Shown here: one piece after another, positions 12,501 through 27,500 of the stretch
Layout: each line of letters starts with the position of its first letter
Position numbering within the stretch: the first letter of the stretch is position 1
Origin: Colius striatus
Taxonomy: Eukaryota; Chordata; Aves; Coliiformes; Coliidae
NCBI RefSeq assembly: GCF_028858725.1
Contig: NC_084759.1
Span: forward strand, 137,250,171-137,314,170
Direction of reading: 5' to 3'
Length of the DNA stretch: 64,000 bases
Notes under the pieces: model-generated
Told to the model about the DNA's origin: nothing
The model's database searches: none
What the model saw: only the letters and a program-made list of their open reading frames with translations
Program-made: the position numbers and the translations under genes

Positions 12501-15500
12501 AATTTTGCCGCTACAGTTACTCCGTTTACTTTCTGTGATCTGCCGCAACGTGCCCACTAGGTGGTGGTGTGGTCAACGTAAACTCGTGAAGCAGCGCTAC
12601 AGGTGGCTAACTCGAAAGCGAAAATGCAAGAAACATTTACCCCTGAACTGTAATCCTCTTGTTTAGTGACTGCTGCATAGTACCCTTTTGGACGGAGGCT
12701 TATGCAGAAAAGTTAAGAGGAGGTGAAAAATAAATGTTTCACACCTCAGTTCCAATTAAGGTAGGACGGATATACAGGCTGGCAGCGGTTGAGTATGGGA
12801 CCCACTCTTTTTCCACTTCCACAAGCTTCCGGATGCACTGTAACAACTCGTTCTGGTCAAAACACTGGGAAGGAAAAGCAAAGGGAGAAAAGCAGATGGA
12901 CAAATATAGCCTGAACACTCTGTGGCCTTTATAGATCCATATGCAAAGGAAAACACTTTGTCAAGATATGCAACAGTGACAGTCCATAGAGGATTACTTC
13001 ATCTTCCTTGTATTAATTTCTTACTGAATTTTAGATCCCACGTTCTTAGGCAGCACTTAACTTTTTATACAGTATACTGAATACACTCCTTCTACTACAA
13101 AATGTCTTCCTGAGATAGCAAAAAGAAGTCATGACCCTTTTTGCCTCCCAAGCACATGCAGAGAATTCTCTGCAAAACCAACACCTTCACTATGGCATGC
13201 CACAGGCTAGGGCACCACCTCTTCTGCAGAAGGGAGCTTTGGGTTATGACTCCGAGGAGTCCACCAAATCTTCCAGTTTTACAATGTCGCAAAGTTCTTA
13301 CAGTAAAAAAACCCTATTAAGTGTAGGAGAAAATACACTGGTCAAGATGCAACTGATAAAAGCAGTGTTAAGTTGCTAGCATGACAGAAAATGCTCACGC
13401 AGGAAGGCACTCAGTGGCTGAAGAATATTAGCACCAGAACAATCGAATCAGCTGTCTGCATCCAAATATCTGCAAAAAGCACTCATCCCTCAGAAAAAGA
13501 CTGTGTGCATCTGGAGCAGTAGGGAGATAACAGGGCAACAAAAACACTGTTGTGATTTAGAATGAAAAAGCATTTCAAACAGTTCACTAAGTAAGAAAGA
13601 TCCTCTTAACAAAGGTTGACCAAACTATTCAAGTGTTAAAGTGCTTGATAAAAGTTTCACTTCAAGTTTCAGAGATTTGTACTCTGAAAATGAAAATATG
13701 CTCTGAGTTAAGGAGAATAAGGTGTCTTGGCTACATACTGGCAGAGTTGCTCGTCTCGCTGATCGAGCCATTCTGTCCATGTTGAGGGTTGGCCGGAACA
13801 GGCGGATTTTTCCATCCACTCCTCGGTAAGCCTTCATTCCTTCAAACAACTATCAAGTCAAAAAAGAAGGAAAAGAAATTAAATAATAGTTGAGATCTGT
13901 TATTCCACGATGACCCATGCGTAAGAAGAACATACCCCTTGGAAATAAAAGAACTTCACTTTCCCGTTGTACTCAAAGCATAAACATTAACTAGTTAATC
14001 CTTTCAACAACATATTCCTGTGAGGCAGTACTATGAAGTTTATACAACAAAGACAACCTGCCTGTGCTTCAGATACATCTTTCTCTGTCAGGAGACTTGA
14101 TAACTCTTTTTCATCATTTGGTTACAACAATTAGAATTTTTAGCATGTGTTTGACTTAACTATTTCCTTACCTCCTGACTGATACCTAAGGCTGGGCTTA
14201 AAAGAAGTATTATCCCTTAGGGAAAAGATCTATAGAATTTAATTATACAGGTTAAACATTTTTATGGCTTTGTCAAAAGTGAATTTAGGTAGGAAGCATA
14301 GAATAAGGTAATTAAGGGAACTCTGATGCAGTTCTTAGCCACTTATTTCCCCCGTATAACCCCATGTTGTGGAAAAGGATTTAGCTAACCTGAGAGACAG
14401 AAACATCAGCCTCACACTAGTGGAAGGCTGATGATGAAAATGTTTTATCTATAATTTACAAACTTTAATTAGTCATAATTATTGCATCAAATTGTACAAT
14501 CTGTGTGACTGGTGTGGACAATTTACCAGAAACCCTTATCCAACCAGTGCCGTCCCAGCCGAATGACCTACAGCATGTCCTAAACACTGCAAAAGATACA
14601 TGCCCCAAAAATATCCATAGTTATTTTCAGATATAGATTGATAATTTCCAGTTATACAGACAGAAAACACATATATTCTATGAGCTCACTTTAATATATA
14701 CATACACATACAGATAACGTTTAAAGTACTAAAGATTTTTCCAGAGGCATCAGTTCTGGGGCCAGTCTTGTTCAACATCTTCATCAACGACCTGGATGAG
14801 GGGACAGAGTGTACCCTCTGCAAGTTGGCTGATGACACCAACCTGGGAGGACTGGCTGATTCCCCAGAAGGCTGTGCTGCCATTCAGCGGGATCTCAACC
14901 GGCTTGAGTAGGGCAGAGAGGAACCTCATGAGGTTCAACAAGGACAAGGGCAGTGTCCTGCACCTGGGGAGGAACAATCCCATGCAGCACTACAGGCTGG
15001 GGTTGACCTGCTGTGGAGCAGCTCTGCAGAGAGACCTGGGAGTCCTGTTTGACAATAACCTACCCAGGAGCCAGCAATGTGCACTCATGACCAAGAAGGC
15101 CAATGGCATCCTGGGATGCATCAAGAAGAGTGTGGCCAACAGGTCAAGGGAGGTTCTGCTCCCCGTCTACTCTGCCCTGGTGAGGCCTCATCTGGAGTCC
15201 TGTATCCAGTTCTGGGCTCCCCAGCTCAAGAGGGACAGGGAACTTCTGGAGAGAGTCCAGTGAAGGGTCACCAAGATGATCAGGGGTCTGGAGCATCTTC
15301 CTTATCAGAAAAGGCTGCGGGAATTTGGGCTGTTTAGTCTGGACAAGAGGAGACTGAGGGGAGATCTCATTAATATTTATAAGTATATAAATGGTGGGTG
15401 TCAGGAGGTTGGGGCATCCCTTTTTTTGCTATTGTTTCTAGTGACAGAACAAGAGGTAATGGGATGAAGCTGGAACACAAAATGTTCCATTAATAAACAT

Positions 15501-18500
15501 AAGAAAAAAACTACTTCACTGTGAAGGTGAGGGAGCCCTGGCACAGGCTGCCCAGAGGGGTTGGGGATTTTCCTCCTTGGAGGTCTTCAAAACCCACCTG
15601 GACATGTTCCTATGCGAACTGATCTAGATGGGCCTACTTCTGCAGGGGGATTTGGACTGGATGATCTCTAAAGGTCCCTTCCAACCCCTACCACTCTATG
15701 TTTCTATGATTTTGCTTACAAAGAGTTCAGATTTTTAGAATTTCTTTTTTAAAGCATTTCGTTATACATTAAGTTTCAGTATAGATTCTACCAATATAAC
15801 CACATCATTGCTGCCAGTCTCTCCAGACTTCTCCTAACTGTTTGGCCATAAAAGTCTGGAAATACATTCCATGTGGTTGGAGACCTATATATGGAGGGTT
15901 TTTAATTTGGAAAATGGAATTGCATATTTGTGTATAGGTAATTTTAGTAGAATATTGAAGGTTTCATTATTATTAAATTCTATAATATTTTCCCATAAGG
16001 ATCAGTGAAATACAATGTATAGAGAGCTTTTGTACAGTCCTTCGACACAGCTAGGTCCTTCCACATGACAAATTTTAATTGGGTTGTAACTGGGTGATAG
16101 GAATCCCAGCAATTTTACTTATGCTACATGCCAGCTACATAGCAGAACCAGAACTAGGATCCAGAACTTTTGACTTCAAAGTTTATCTGATTCCTATGGC
16201 AATGTCAACCTTATTAAAAGCTTTGGACACAGTTTTGAAAAAGAAATTGTTCCTAGGATAGACACTGTAGCTAAAATCACTAATAAAGTAGCCATCACTA
16301 ATAAAGGATGACGTAGCTAGTGATATGGCTGACAGTTTTGAAATTATTTTTATTGGGATAATTACTAATACCATATTTCTATAATGCTGGTTTCTTATCA
16401 CAGAACAGTTGTTTCCCCCCACCCTTTTTCCGAACACATTCACAGAACTTTTAATGAGAGGGAAGAGGAAGAAATGTTACTACTAAGAATTGATCAATGA
16501 GAGGAGTAAGAATCACATCATTACTGAAACACAAAGCCTTCTCAAGGTGTTAAAATCTTTTTCTCCAAAAAGAAATAGTTTTAACCTTCCAGAGCTCAGT
16601 AAAACCCTTCACTTATTAAAAAGGGAGACAGTGATGTGTTCCAGAAATGCTCAATCTGAATTAAAGCAACTGCTGTGGTTGCTTGATAGTTGCTACAGCG
16701 GTGTGTAAACTATTATCTGACACCTGTACATCACAAGAGCTGGATCTGGAGTTCAGCAGATCCAGACTATCACACTGCATCATGGAGGGCAAGGAGAAAG
16801 GGGAAGGAATGCCAAATTCATCATTTTTATTATACCCACTGTGTATTCATTGAGCCACAGCATTGGCACCAGATTCTCCTCTGTCTGTCCTCTTGGCTAG
16901 AGGAAACGTGATGCAATAAGGGTAAAAGAATAAAAAAAAATGGAAAAAAAATAAGAGCATATTCATATTAGCAATGATTCCAGACTGGGCCAAAGGCCAA
17001 GCATTAAACAATATGCACTAAGAGTGAAATATAGATTTGGGACTCCAGCGTGGTTTCTTCTTGGGCAGATCAAGAGCTGCAGCCTTAATCACAGGGGTCT
17101 ATTGTAATTTACACAGGAACTTTGGAGGCTTGCTGACTAGATGGGGAAAAAACTGCAACAACAAAAAAAATGTGAAGGCAGGAACTCAGGGACAACAAGC
17201 AGAAAAAAGCTTGATCCTTCCCTTAGACCAGTGTTTTGGATTTCTTTGTTTTGTTGTTTTTTTGATTTTTTTTTTAATTTAAAAAAAAAAAGATAAAACT
17301 AAAAGAAATCATAAAAGAAGCACAAACAACCCCACTGACTTCAGTGGAGACACTCCCAACTACCCAGAACTGGGAGGAAAAGCAGGTTTCCAATTCAGCT
17401 TATGTGCCCTACTGAGGCTCTCACACAGATAGGAGCATAGCCAAAGCTGCTCTGGAGACACAAAAGGCAGCTTTAGGCAGTAAGTAGCTAAGCACGGAAA
17501 CTTAACCACGCTGGTTTCCGACTTAACATTTCACTTTCCAGAGTTCCTTGCTGTATACTCTCTGCTTAAATACACTTGTGTATGTTGAACGCATCAGATC
17601 TAGTTTGGAGCTCCCCAGACTTGTCCAGAGTTGCAAACAACCACCTGTCTAGTCTGTCCTGCAATCCAAGCTATGAACCTTTAAAACATCTTAAAATAAT
17701 CTTCACAAAGTGCACATTCAGTCCTCAGATTAAAGTTACTCTTGAAATCTCAGTTTTATCCAGTGCTTCATTAAGTTACACCAGAGACAGTATTTTGACC
17801 AATTCACCATCAGAGAACTAGAATGCTTTCTCAAATGAATTTGTCACCACACAAGAAAGCACTCACCTTCACTAGGCTACAAAGTTAGCAGCACTGGAAT
17901 CAACAGGCCAGAGTTGCTTCGGAGTTGTACTAACAAAAACATAACCCTGTTGTAAATAATGGAATTATTCTGGAAGGACATCAGTTAGTATGACAAAACG
18001 TAACTTAATACTAATAAACTCAAGACAGTAGCAGTCCTTGTATTAGCTATGGCTTCAAGAGCTAATGAAACAAAACAGCAGTTTCCAAATCAATTTAGTA
18101 CTCACTTCTACAGCGTAATGCAGAGATGAGGAGGCTGGATGCAACGAAAGGTTCTCGAGTGGCTTAATATAAGGTTTCTCCCATCCTGAAGCCAAAGACC
18201 ATTCAATTATCAGCATATTATCAGTGAACACAGTTCCAAACACTAAACCGCTGGGGTCTGGCTTTTCCTTGAAAGTTGTAGCTGGAGTGATAATCAAGTC
18301 TGAAGCCTGAAGGTACATGAAGACAACAATGAAGTGTATAAAAAACATAAAGTTAGACTGATTTAAAAACGATTCTGCAACAGCAAACATGCAGGGACAT
18401 TTAATGCCAGCATGCTTAAAGATGGCTAACCTGTAAGCAGCTGGCAAAATGCACATACTGTGTATGCACACATACACAGAGTGATGCTTATACCAGAAGT

Positions 18501-21500
18501 AGTTAGTGTGTCTTGAAGCACTGTTAAGTGGTAGAAGCAGTACCAAGGTGTAAAACCAGAAAATTGATAGATGAAAATTTATCAGACATTCAGAGTAACA
18601 CATCTATACAAATTCCAGAAACACCAGATTGCTGTACCTCAGAACATAAGCTGATGAGCAGAAATTACCCCCCGCCACACACACAACTAAGTAGATGTGT
18701 TACGCTGATCTTCCTTGAATGCATATCAGAGCCAGCAGTCATCAGACCAGCTGGGTCACACTAGCTTGTTCATTCACATTCATATTTTCCTAGAAAGATC
18801 CCATTAGTAAAGAAGGCTAAACGTTCCTTGCATGATTAACCATAAAGACTTCCTCTTACAAGCCACAATTGTCTGCAGAAAGTCACCATAGTTTTTTGTA
18901 CTGCATTTGACTGGGATAGAGTTAATTTTCTTTACAGTAGCTAGTATGGTGTGAGTCATCCTAAAGAAGAGTAGGAGAAGAAGGAAAGCAGGATCTCTGG
19001 CACGTCACTCCCCTTTTATAAAAAGACATGGGCTAAACAATTAGAGATGGCTATGAAGTTGGCAGTCTTGATCCATCCTCCCCGTTCCCTTTCTACCTCA
19101 GCATTCGAATCGTGCTGGTCCAAAGCAAGGAAGAATTCAACAAATAATTGTATCCCAAGCTCCATTTTCCTTCCTAACGTGACGTAGAAAGCACTGACCT
19201 TTATTACAGACCCTCAAGTGAAATCTTACCCCTCTATGTTGGGTACATACAGAATAGACCGGAACCCAAGGGGTTCAGACTATTGTTCAAACAATTTTTA
19301 CATGCACTAAAAAGGCTGTTCTGCAAGAGATATCACTGAGTTTGACTCCACAGACTCAGCACACATTTTGAAAAATGAGAAAAAAGCAGTCCCAAGCTTT
19401 TTTAAAAAGAGCATGCACCAGTGTCTCTGTACACAACCTGATTTTGAAGAGGTCTTTAATGAACAATGGTCTATTTTTTATTGATTGGTTGGTTTTGGTT
19501 TGTTGGTTGTTTTTCCTTAATGGCTTAAATGTGAAATAAAGTTAGAGCTGAAGCACATGAATAGCTAAAAGCTTGTTTCAAACTATCTCCAATTATAGGG
19601 CTTGTCTAGATATTACAGTGCATTAGCCTGGTTGAACTAATACATAATCTGATGAAAACACAATTACTCTTCTCAACTCTTTATAGTGTACCCTTGATCC
19701 TTCTGACAGTGAATGTTCCAGTGGGAAAAGCACTATTTAATTATGTCCTGAAAATAAAGATGAATTTTACCTGCTAAGCTCTTATGTACCTTGGAAAAAA
19801 AGATATCACAGAAGAGCATGGGTTAAAACAAAAGCCACAAAGAAGTGTTTTCAATTATTAAAGCAAGACTCAGCTCAGGAAAACACTTTTACAGGAGCAA
19901 GATGTCAATGGGGCTTATGCATGGATATAAAACAGTTATATCCATGGCTTTATCTCTGGACAGCATCACAGCTTTTTAAGAACTCCTACTGCCAGTGGTA
20001 CTAACAGCTCCCCCTGAAGTCAAGGCTTCTGTCTCATCTCACATTATTTTCATTAACGTAACGAAACCTTTCCCACTAACTGGCCTGCAATTCAGAATTA
20101 TTTTACCATGTCTCATTCCTAAAACTTCCATGAGTGCTAATTTCTACTTTTATGCCTCTGTTTGCCATTTCCTCAGTTGTGGTAGCACAACTAGTTGAAA
20201 GGCAGCACTGTAAGACAGTTTGTTAAGTTCATCAAGGTTAACAAAAAGCTTTTACTTTAAGGATTGGGAAAGATTTCATCCTGGCTCTTCTCACAGGCCC
20301 ACAAGCACATGTACAAGGAGCAACAAGCTGCAGCCACAAGTGAAAAATCACGCCCCCTTGGAAGCATTTGGGCTTTCTTTGACCCAGTTTTGCCACCAAA
20401 GATATTTCTCCAGATCTTGAGACCAGGAGTTCAAGAGAGCCTTGAACAGATTCTCTATCATGTGAGTGACAACTTAATGAAACTCTACTGATCAAACAGA
20501 AGCACGGTGTTACCATCTAATTAATGGTTAACACAAAGAAGGTCACAGATCCAGACTCACTCCAATGCTGGCTCATTAAAAGTTCAATAAAATGGGCACT
20601 CCTGCATGACGGGGAGCCACACAGCAGTGCCTACGGCTCAAAGCAGTAGCCCACACCGCTTAACTCTCAGCCCCAAAGACTGAAGACCTTGAGTAGTCAC
20701 AAACCACAGGCACTGGACTGGAATGCAGATTGAGCTGCTTTAAGGCAGAAAGCCTAGAGAGGCAGGTAGTTATGATGGTTATCCAGAAAGGAAGCAAATA
20801 GCTTCTGGACCACAGAGCTTCCTGAAGCTGTGTACTCTGAACAAGGAGCCCACCTGCTGTTTTTCACCTCTTTCAGCATTTAGGGAAAACAGCTTTCATT
20901 CAGGCATTTTGCAAACACCTGGCTCAACAATATCAGGTATGACACTTTATCCATTATGCTTCCTTCAAAAAGCAGTAGGAATACTCTGCAGAAGATCTCA
21001 AATATAGGCTGAACTGCTCAGATCAGCCGGGCAACAATCAAGAAACAGAAAAAAAGGCAATTTTCCTAACCCTTACAATCCTGTTAAGCTATCAGGAGAT
21101 ACATTTAAAAGTGGTGTGTTTTTTGGCCATTACTTTCCTACGATCCTTTCTTAAGGCTCCTCTCCCTTATTTGGACTATTGCATTTTTTACCAAGCAGCA
21201 AGTAGTGTAAGTTAACAGTGTGCAAAATTACCTGTACCTTTCAGAATCCCAATGGTTTTTACATCAAGGCACCATCAAGTGATGCAATACATTCAATCTT
21301 TTTCCTTTTTACAGTGGGGAAGGTGAGGGATGGGCTTGGAGAACCCATCCTTGCAGTAGGAAGGTTGTGGAGTCTCCTTCCTTGGAGGTCTTCAAGACCC
21401 AACTTCAAGGTTCCTATGTGACCTGATCTAAGTGGACCTGCTTCTACAGGGGGGTTGGACTACATGATCTCTAAAGATCCCTTCCAACCCTACCATTCTA

Positions 21501-24500
21501 TGATTCTATGATACTCTCTCCCACAGCATGGTCTGCAGCTTTAAGTATTGCCAGCAGCCTCAACCTCTACTAGGTCCCTCAGTGGTAAGAACCTCCTACA
21601 TAGCATCTCACCTGGCCCACAGATTCTTTTAGCTTAGCTTGTCCTGAAGTCCTGCTCCAGCATTTTGTAGTGCTGTTCCAACAGCACCAACAGGAAGGAA
21701 ATCAGACACTCAGAAGAATTCACACAAAGAGAGCAGAGTAAGGCTAAGGGATGAACACCAGGAGTACTTCCTAAGTATTACTTCACTATCACTCATAAAA
21801 TTATTGCAGTGCTACCATGGTATCATCGATGACCTTTTAAATGGCAATTTACTGCTTTCCTATGTCAACATTCCCCCAGCTCTAAAAGCAGCATATTAAG
21901 GATGCATTAGGGATTGTCATTAACACCCATCCAGATCTCCACTGTTTGTACTGCAAAGGGTAATTTTCAGCTAGGTTTGTGTTTTGCTTGCTTTGTTTAT
22001 CAATGTGCTCTCAAGCACCTTCTGATGCTGTTGCCTAATAAAACCATTAAACAGTAAGGAAAATCTGTAAATGTAGGAAGAAGGAGGATATGGGAGATAA
22101 AGAAACAGATCTGGCATGCAGCCTGTTAAGTCCAGCTGTTCAGCCGCTATTGCTTAAAGTAAATGACAAAGATGAAATTCAAGCCCTAAAAACTCTTCCA
22201 AGTCACAGCAGTGCAGTAGGTACAAGACATACCATACGTACCCAAGTCCCAGGCCAGGGCATTCTGGTGAGAAACAGGAAGAAACTTGCCCTGCCTGTGG
22301 TAGGGGAAAAAGAAGTGGTAGGGAAGCGAGATGGATATCATTGATTTTCAGAGTTGATATAGCAACACTGTACCTACAAACAGCCACTGTCTCGACCAGA
22401 TGCAGTTTTTTGAATAGCTCCCCACCTGAACAGTGCCTGCTGATCTCTATACAACTTCTTTCAGAGTGAAGCTTTACCCAGCCCAAGGAAAGAAGATACA
22501 TTGTGACCTCCTGAAACTAAATTTCAGCATTTGATCAAAGCAGATCTTGTCAATTAAGAGCTAGGCTAAATGAAAAGTGACAGGTTGGTCAGCGTCAATT
22601 TTATCCAAAGCTGCAGAAAGACATTCTGGCACTACACCCAACTTGTTAGTTTGATGCTTGTTCTACACAGTCATTGCAATAGCCTTAAGTGGATTTGGAG
22701 CTGACAGCAGTCTCTGGCCAGTGCTGTTACTGGTCATTACTACATTCCTACCTTTCTTAACCTAGAGTTGTCCTAAGTAGGTGCAGATGGCATGTGCCTA
22801 TTTTGTCCTATTCTTTCCATCAAATTTTGCCAATGCCTTTCCAAAAAACATTTTGGCTGCAGTTACTTTTGCTACACTGAAACTACTAGACCATAAGCAG
22901 TTGGTTGAGCAGCTATGACAGGTGTAATTCATTTTATATATTCCAACTTTTCTAAACACTGTGCTGGGCCAAGCATTTCTATCCCTTGAGTAAAAACAGA
23001 AGTAGCAGCCTCAGCTGTAAAATAGCTTACAAGTTACCTAACTAAAGCAGCAAGTTTCAGCAGAGATCCTCAACACGTCACATCCACTCAGACTGAGTGT
23101 AATCTATTCTGATGAAATAAGTAAGCTCCTCCACTTTTAGTCAAGGTGATTCAGTCATCATAATAAAGCAACGGCAACTATTATTTTTCATTGCTTATGT
23201 TGAGTTTGTATGCATAGCCTAGGATCAGGGCCTTCTGATGCAATAACAGACATGAAAGCATAGGCAAAATTGAATAACTTGCTTAGCCCTTTCACTTTTG
23301 AACAGCAAAATATGCTTGCAGTAGCAGAATAAAATTTGAGAAGGAGTCAGATTACCATGACGAACTACTATAAAGGGGAAAGGTAACAAAGCATACATAG
23401 CCCAAGGGAGCTGGAGAGAACAAGGCTGGAGCTAGACTGGATGGCTTTGAGGAGAGCTCCAAGGATAAGGATACCATTTTCCTTCTGTTCAGTCCCTACA
23501 GCTGTAGCACTTTCATCGTCATTCTCGGACCCAACCCAGCACATACATCTCTATCTCAGAAAGCCATTCTTTTTGCTGGAGCGGCTGCTTTCACCCCACA
23601 ACATTTTCTGCCTGGCCTCCTGAACCTGAGGCTCCTCCTTATGTGATAGGACTGACGAGATGTGGTTTGTGCTGCCAAAGACAAGCAATGGCAGAGAACT
23701 AGATTAAGGATACTACCTAGGCTGAAGATAGCAGCTTCAACTTTGCAAACGGAAACCCTCTCTTCTCTTAAGAAGTTCATGTTTTTTGGCCTTGCAGCCA
23801 ATAGGCAAGCTACCATATTTCACCTGTTAATGCATTCAGCTCCATCTCTTTCCAGATCTTGAGCTACAGGTGCCAGGGGATTGCCTTCATTTTCTTGCTG
23901 CCCTGAGCAGTGGTCTTTGCTGGGTGGAGAAGCTCATGAATTAGATATTCCAGCCCAGCAGTCTCATACAGTAGAGTTCAGGCTACTATATGTTGCCCAT
24001 AATTACTACAAGCAGCCCACAAGGAATTGCAACCTGACCCAGGAAGTGCCTTCACCACATGGGCCTGCTTTTTGTAGGCAGGAATCTTGAAACATGCTTA
24101 ACAGCAACTACTAGACACAACAAAAAAAAGGCTTGTGCCAAAATACTGCAAATTCTGAGAGGAACTATGGGTGACACACCACCTCTCCCATCAGTGGCAT
24201 CAGAGCAGACAGCAGCACTACTAGGTCATACAACTAGAAAGAAAAGGTTACAGAGACTGTGTGTGGTGTTGGTGCAACTGTTACTTTTCTCCTCCACTGG
24301 GATAAAACAAGCAATCACCTGTTCTTCCTGGTCCTAAACCCTTAGAAATAGAAATGCTGAATATTGCTCCAGTAGATGAAATCCACTGTAGTATCTTCTA
24401 GCAGGTTTGTCTAGTTTGTCTGACTTACTACCTCTCAGCTCTACCCATCAATCACTAGCTGACACCACAGCAGCATCTACTTGAGTTAAAAATGAAAAGT

Positions 24501-27500
24501 CCTAGAGCCCTTGGGTAAACCAAGGTCTGTGGTTTTGTTTTGAGGGCGTGGGTTTCTTTCCCCAACCCTACATTCTTTCGAAAATACTGCTAGTTTTCTA
24601 GGTCAGAGACCACTGCTTTCTGTATAAGGCTAAGGCCTGTATGGCTCTGATTATGATAATAAAGTCTATGGTTAAACACATAAGAACAATAAGAGCTTTA
24701 TCAACTCCAACCAGTGTAAGACAGTTCAATACATTCCTAGAAATCCACTACTAGTTTGCAAATCTAAAAACTAATGTTAATGTAAGCTTGTCCTGGTTTA
24801 GGCCCATCAGGGAACAAAAGACAATGACTAGCCTCAAGTACCAAAGACCTGAGGATTGCCAAAGGGCAGGGAGAGCTTAATTGCTGCTTAAGGTCCAGGA
24901 CAAAACAGACCAGGCTACTCAGCTTGGGGAAGAAAAAAACAAATAATTTCATGCAATACCAACTAAAGCATAGCCATAAAACCCCAAAACATAACCAAAA
25001 TAAAACAACACAGAGTGGTACAATGGTGAAGAGTCCGATCAGCCCTTTAAGACCAACTTCTCCCGCCTAAACGGCCCAGGGGGGGAGGGAATGGGGGTTT
25101 CAGTCAGTCGATTCCTGATAACTTCTGCTGTTTGTCTCTCCTCAGGGCAGGTGGGCTCTGCACCACTCCTCCCTGCAAGTCCATGGGGTACCTCACACAC
25201 ACGGCAGCCCTGCACGGGCTGCTCCGAAGTGCATTTATCCCAAAAGCTGCAGCTCCTCTCTGCCTCTCATGTGGGGCTGCTCTGCAGCGCACAGGCTCTC
25301 CAACACGGCCTGCGCCATGGTTGCCTCCTCACACAGTCTCTCACCTGTCCGGGTGCACTCACATGGAGCTGCTGGTGGCTTTCAGTCCTGCCATGGCCCT
25401 GCATGAGTTCCAGGGGTACAGTCTATGTTCTCACCACGGCTTGCAAGAGAGGTCTGTGGTCCATCTTGTATCATTCTTACACCTCCTGACTAGCACTTAA
25501 ATTCCCGTCCCTAAACAGTGATCGCAGAGGCGCCAGATTGGCCCAGCCGGGACGGAGGTCGGTTTGAAACCAGGAGCCGGGGGAGAGTCCAAAAACTCTT
25601 TACCGGGTCTTCACTACAACCCCCTCCCCATTACCAAGCAAAAGCTGCTTCTTGCTAAACCATGACAAAACTAACCTACAATTCCCTTACCATCACTACT
25701 ACTTTAAATTTACAGCAGAGTCTAACGCTTAAGAACAAAAAGTCTGTCAAGATACAGTAAGACTTAAGCAGGAAGAAAGCCCTAATTTTCCTGCTATGAA
25801 AAAAAATGATAAACAAAATATAACAAAATGTCATCTGCAACCCCAGGGAGAATATCCAGAAATCTTTCAACATAAAGCTTCTCTGAGTCTTCATCTGAGA
25901 ATATGTTACCACATTTAATTGGACTAGGGCCTGGAACCATTGAGACAGATTGAGCATACACTGGGTAATAAACCACAGAACGAACGACAAAGCAAAAGGG
26001 AGTCAGGACTCTGAATCAGTTGTGAGTCAACCATGGAATCAACAGAAAATATTGTTTCTGAAAAAACTTTGCGTAGTCCATCCTCTGCAAGGCATCTAAC
26101 CTGAACTATTTGTAATAGTTATTTATCAAATGTTTGTCAAAACAAAAAATAACCTTCTGCTACACTGTGCAAGCAGTGGGAGGAAAAGGACACAACATAC
26201 TTGGCTTCTTTAATCTTTCCCTTAACCTTGCAGATGACCCAACTCTGATGCAGGAATGTTTATTCAGAGCAGTAGGGAAGAAGTACAACTGCTCTGACAA
26301 CAGATCCGTGGTTGGAATGGACATAAACTTCTTGCCTTAGAGAATGAAAAGGACACCTAGGGCAGCAGCACAGTTCAAAATGCAGTCCAAAGCTCCCAAA
26401 ATGCACCAGAACTGAAATAAAGATGTTGGAAAGCTACAGTCCATCAAGACTGTGAAGAAACCAATCTTGACCTACAAAGCACTCAAGCATCTCATTTATT
26501 TCAGGGGCACTAACTCAGCTAATGGTTAACTAATTTGACCCAAAGCACTTTTAAGTTAAGAATTCTTCCTCCAGCTTTGTAGGAATTTGGATTGTAGGGG
26601 AGGCAAAACTCTCTGAATCTTTACAGCCTCAAACATTTATACTGCTTCAGAAAAATTAAATGGACTAGAAAGGATTTTGGAATTGGGTTTTTTATTTGTC
26701 CCTTATTCTTTAGTTTGTACTACACTGACACAAATTTCAGAAGGCATCTATTTTTAAAGCTAAGAAAGATGAAGGAATGGGGTTCTTGCAGATCCTAAGG
26801 AAACTTTCTACCTGGTATTAAGGAAACCTTAAGAAAAGCATCTATTTGATTTTCATGTGGTCTGTCTCCTCTACTGCAGTTAATGGTATTTTCAGATCTA
26901 TGAAAACCAGTCATCTAGTACCTCATCTATCCAAGAATTATAAAAAACCATTTCAAATGTGACATCCTTTAAAATATATACCATCAAGATGCTGGTAAGA
27001 CTATTAAACACAGAAACAGAAACATCATGATATTTTGGTCCTATAAACTCTTGCTGTTTGCTAAGATCTATTCCAGTTAACTAAGTAGAGTGATCAGAAA
27101 GTGTGAATAAGGAGGAAGTCTAAGCCTGCTTTAATGCAGTCATCACACCGAATTGAAAAAACACACTGATGTAGCTCATTGTTACTACTGGGTAAGTTAG
27201 CTGTATAAAAATCCTCTTTGGCCATTCAACTTCACGTCTGTAATGTAGATATAGCTGGGCTTTTGATTAGAAAGAAATTATTCCATATAGGGAATCACAG
27301 ACAGCAATTCTGTAATAGCTCAATTCCTTGCACAGAAAGTACTCTCATAGCCTTATTCTCAAACAATTCCATAAGCACAAAACCAGGCCCATTCTTCAGT
27401 AATGGAACACATTAACTAATTACCTTATTCATATTTTTCTCTATTATATACTGTTCACAGTATATACATTCTTCTCAAAAGATGTGACAGCTTAGTTAAT

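Larger units (their letters stand above)
10698..12744 (-). other. BCAT1 intron 5
   Basis: The 2047-bp intron contains an old CR1 3' end (11436-11530), a 13-base A run at 11644, and a short GC-richer patch with CpGs around 12535-12615 that includes a CTCF-like motif near 12553. The rest shows nothing recognisable. Confidence 0.8.
13850..18105 (-). other. BCAT1 intron 3
   Basis: The 4256-bp intron holds one CR1 copy (14741-15710) and a T-rich/A-rich low-complexity pair at about 17236-17293. Otherwise it is unique AT-rich sequence without a recognised feature. Confidence 0.85.

Noticed and set aside
25091..25500. Open frames of 132 and 122 codons on the plus strand
   Set aside because: They lie entirely inside the solo LTR and are antisense to it; the composition reflects the GC-rich LTR rather than a gene.
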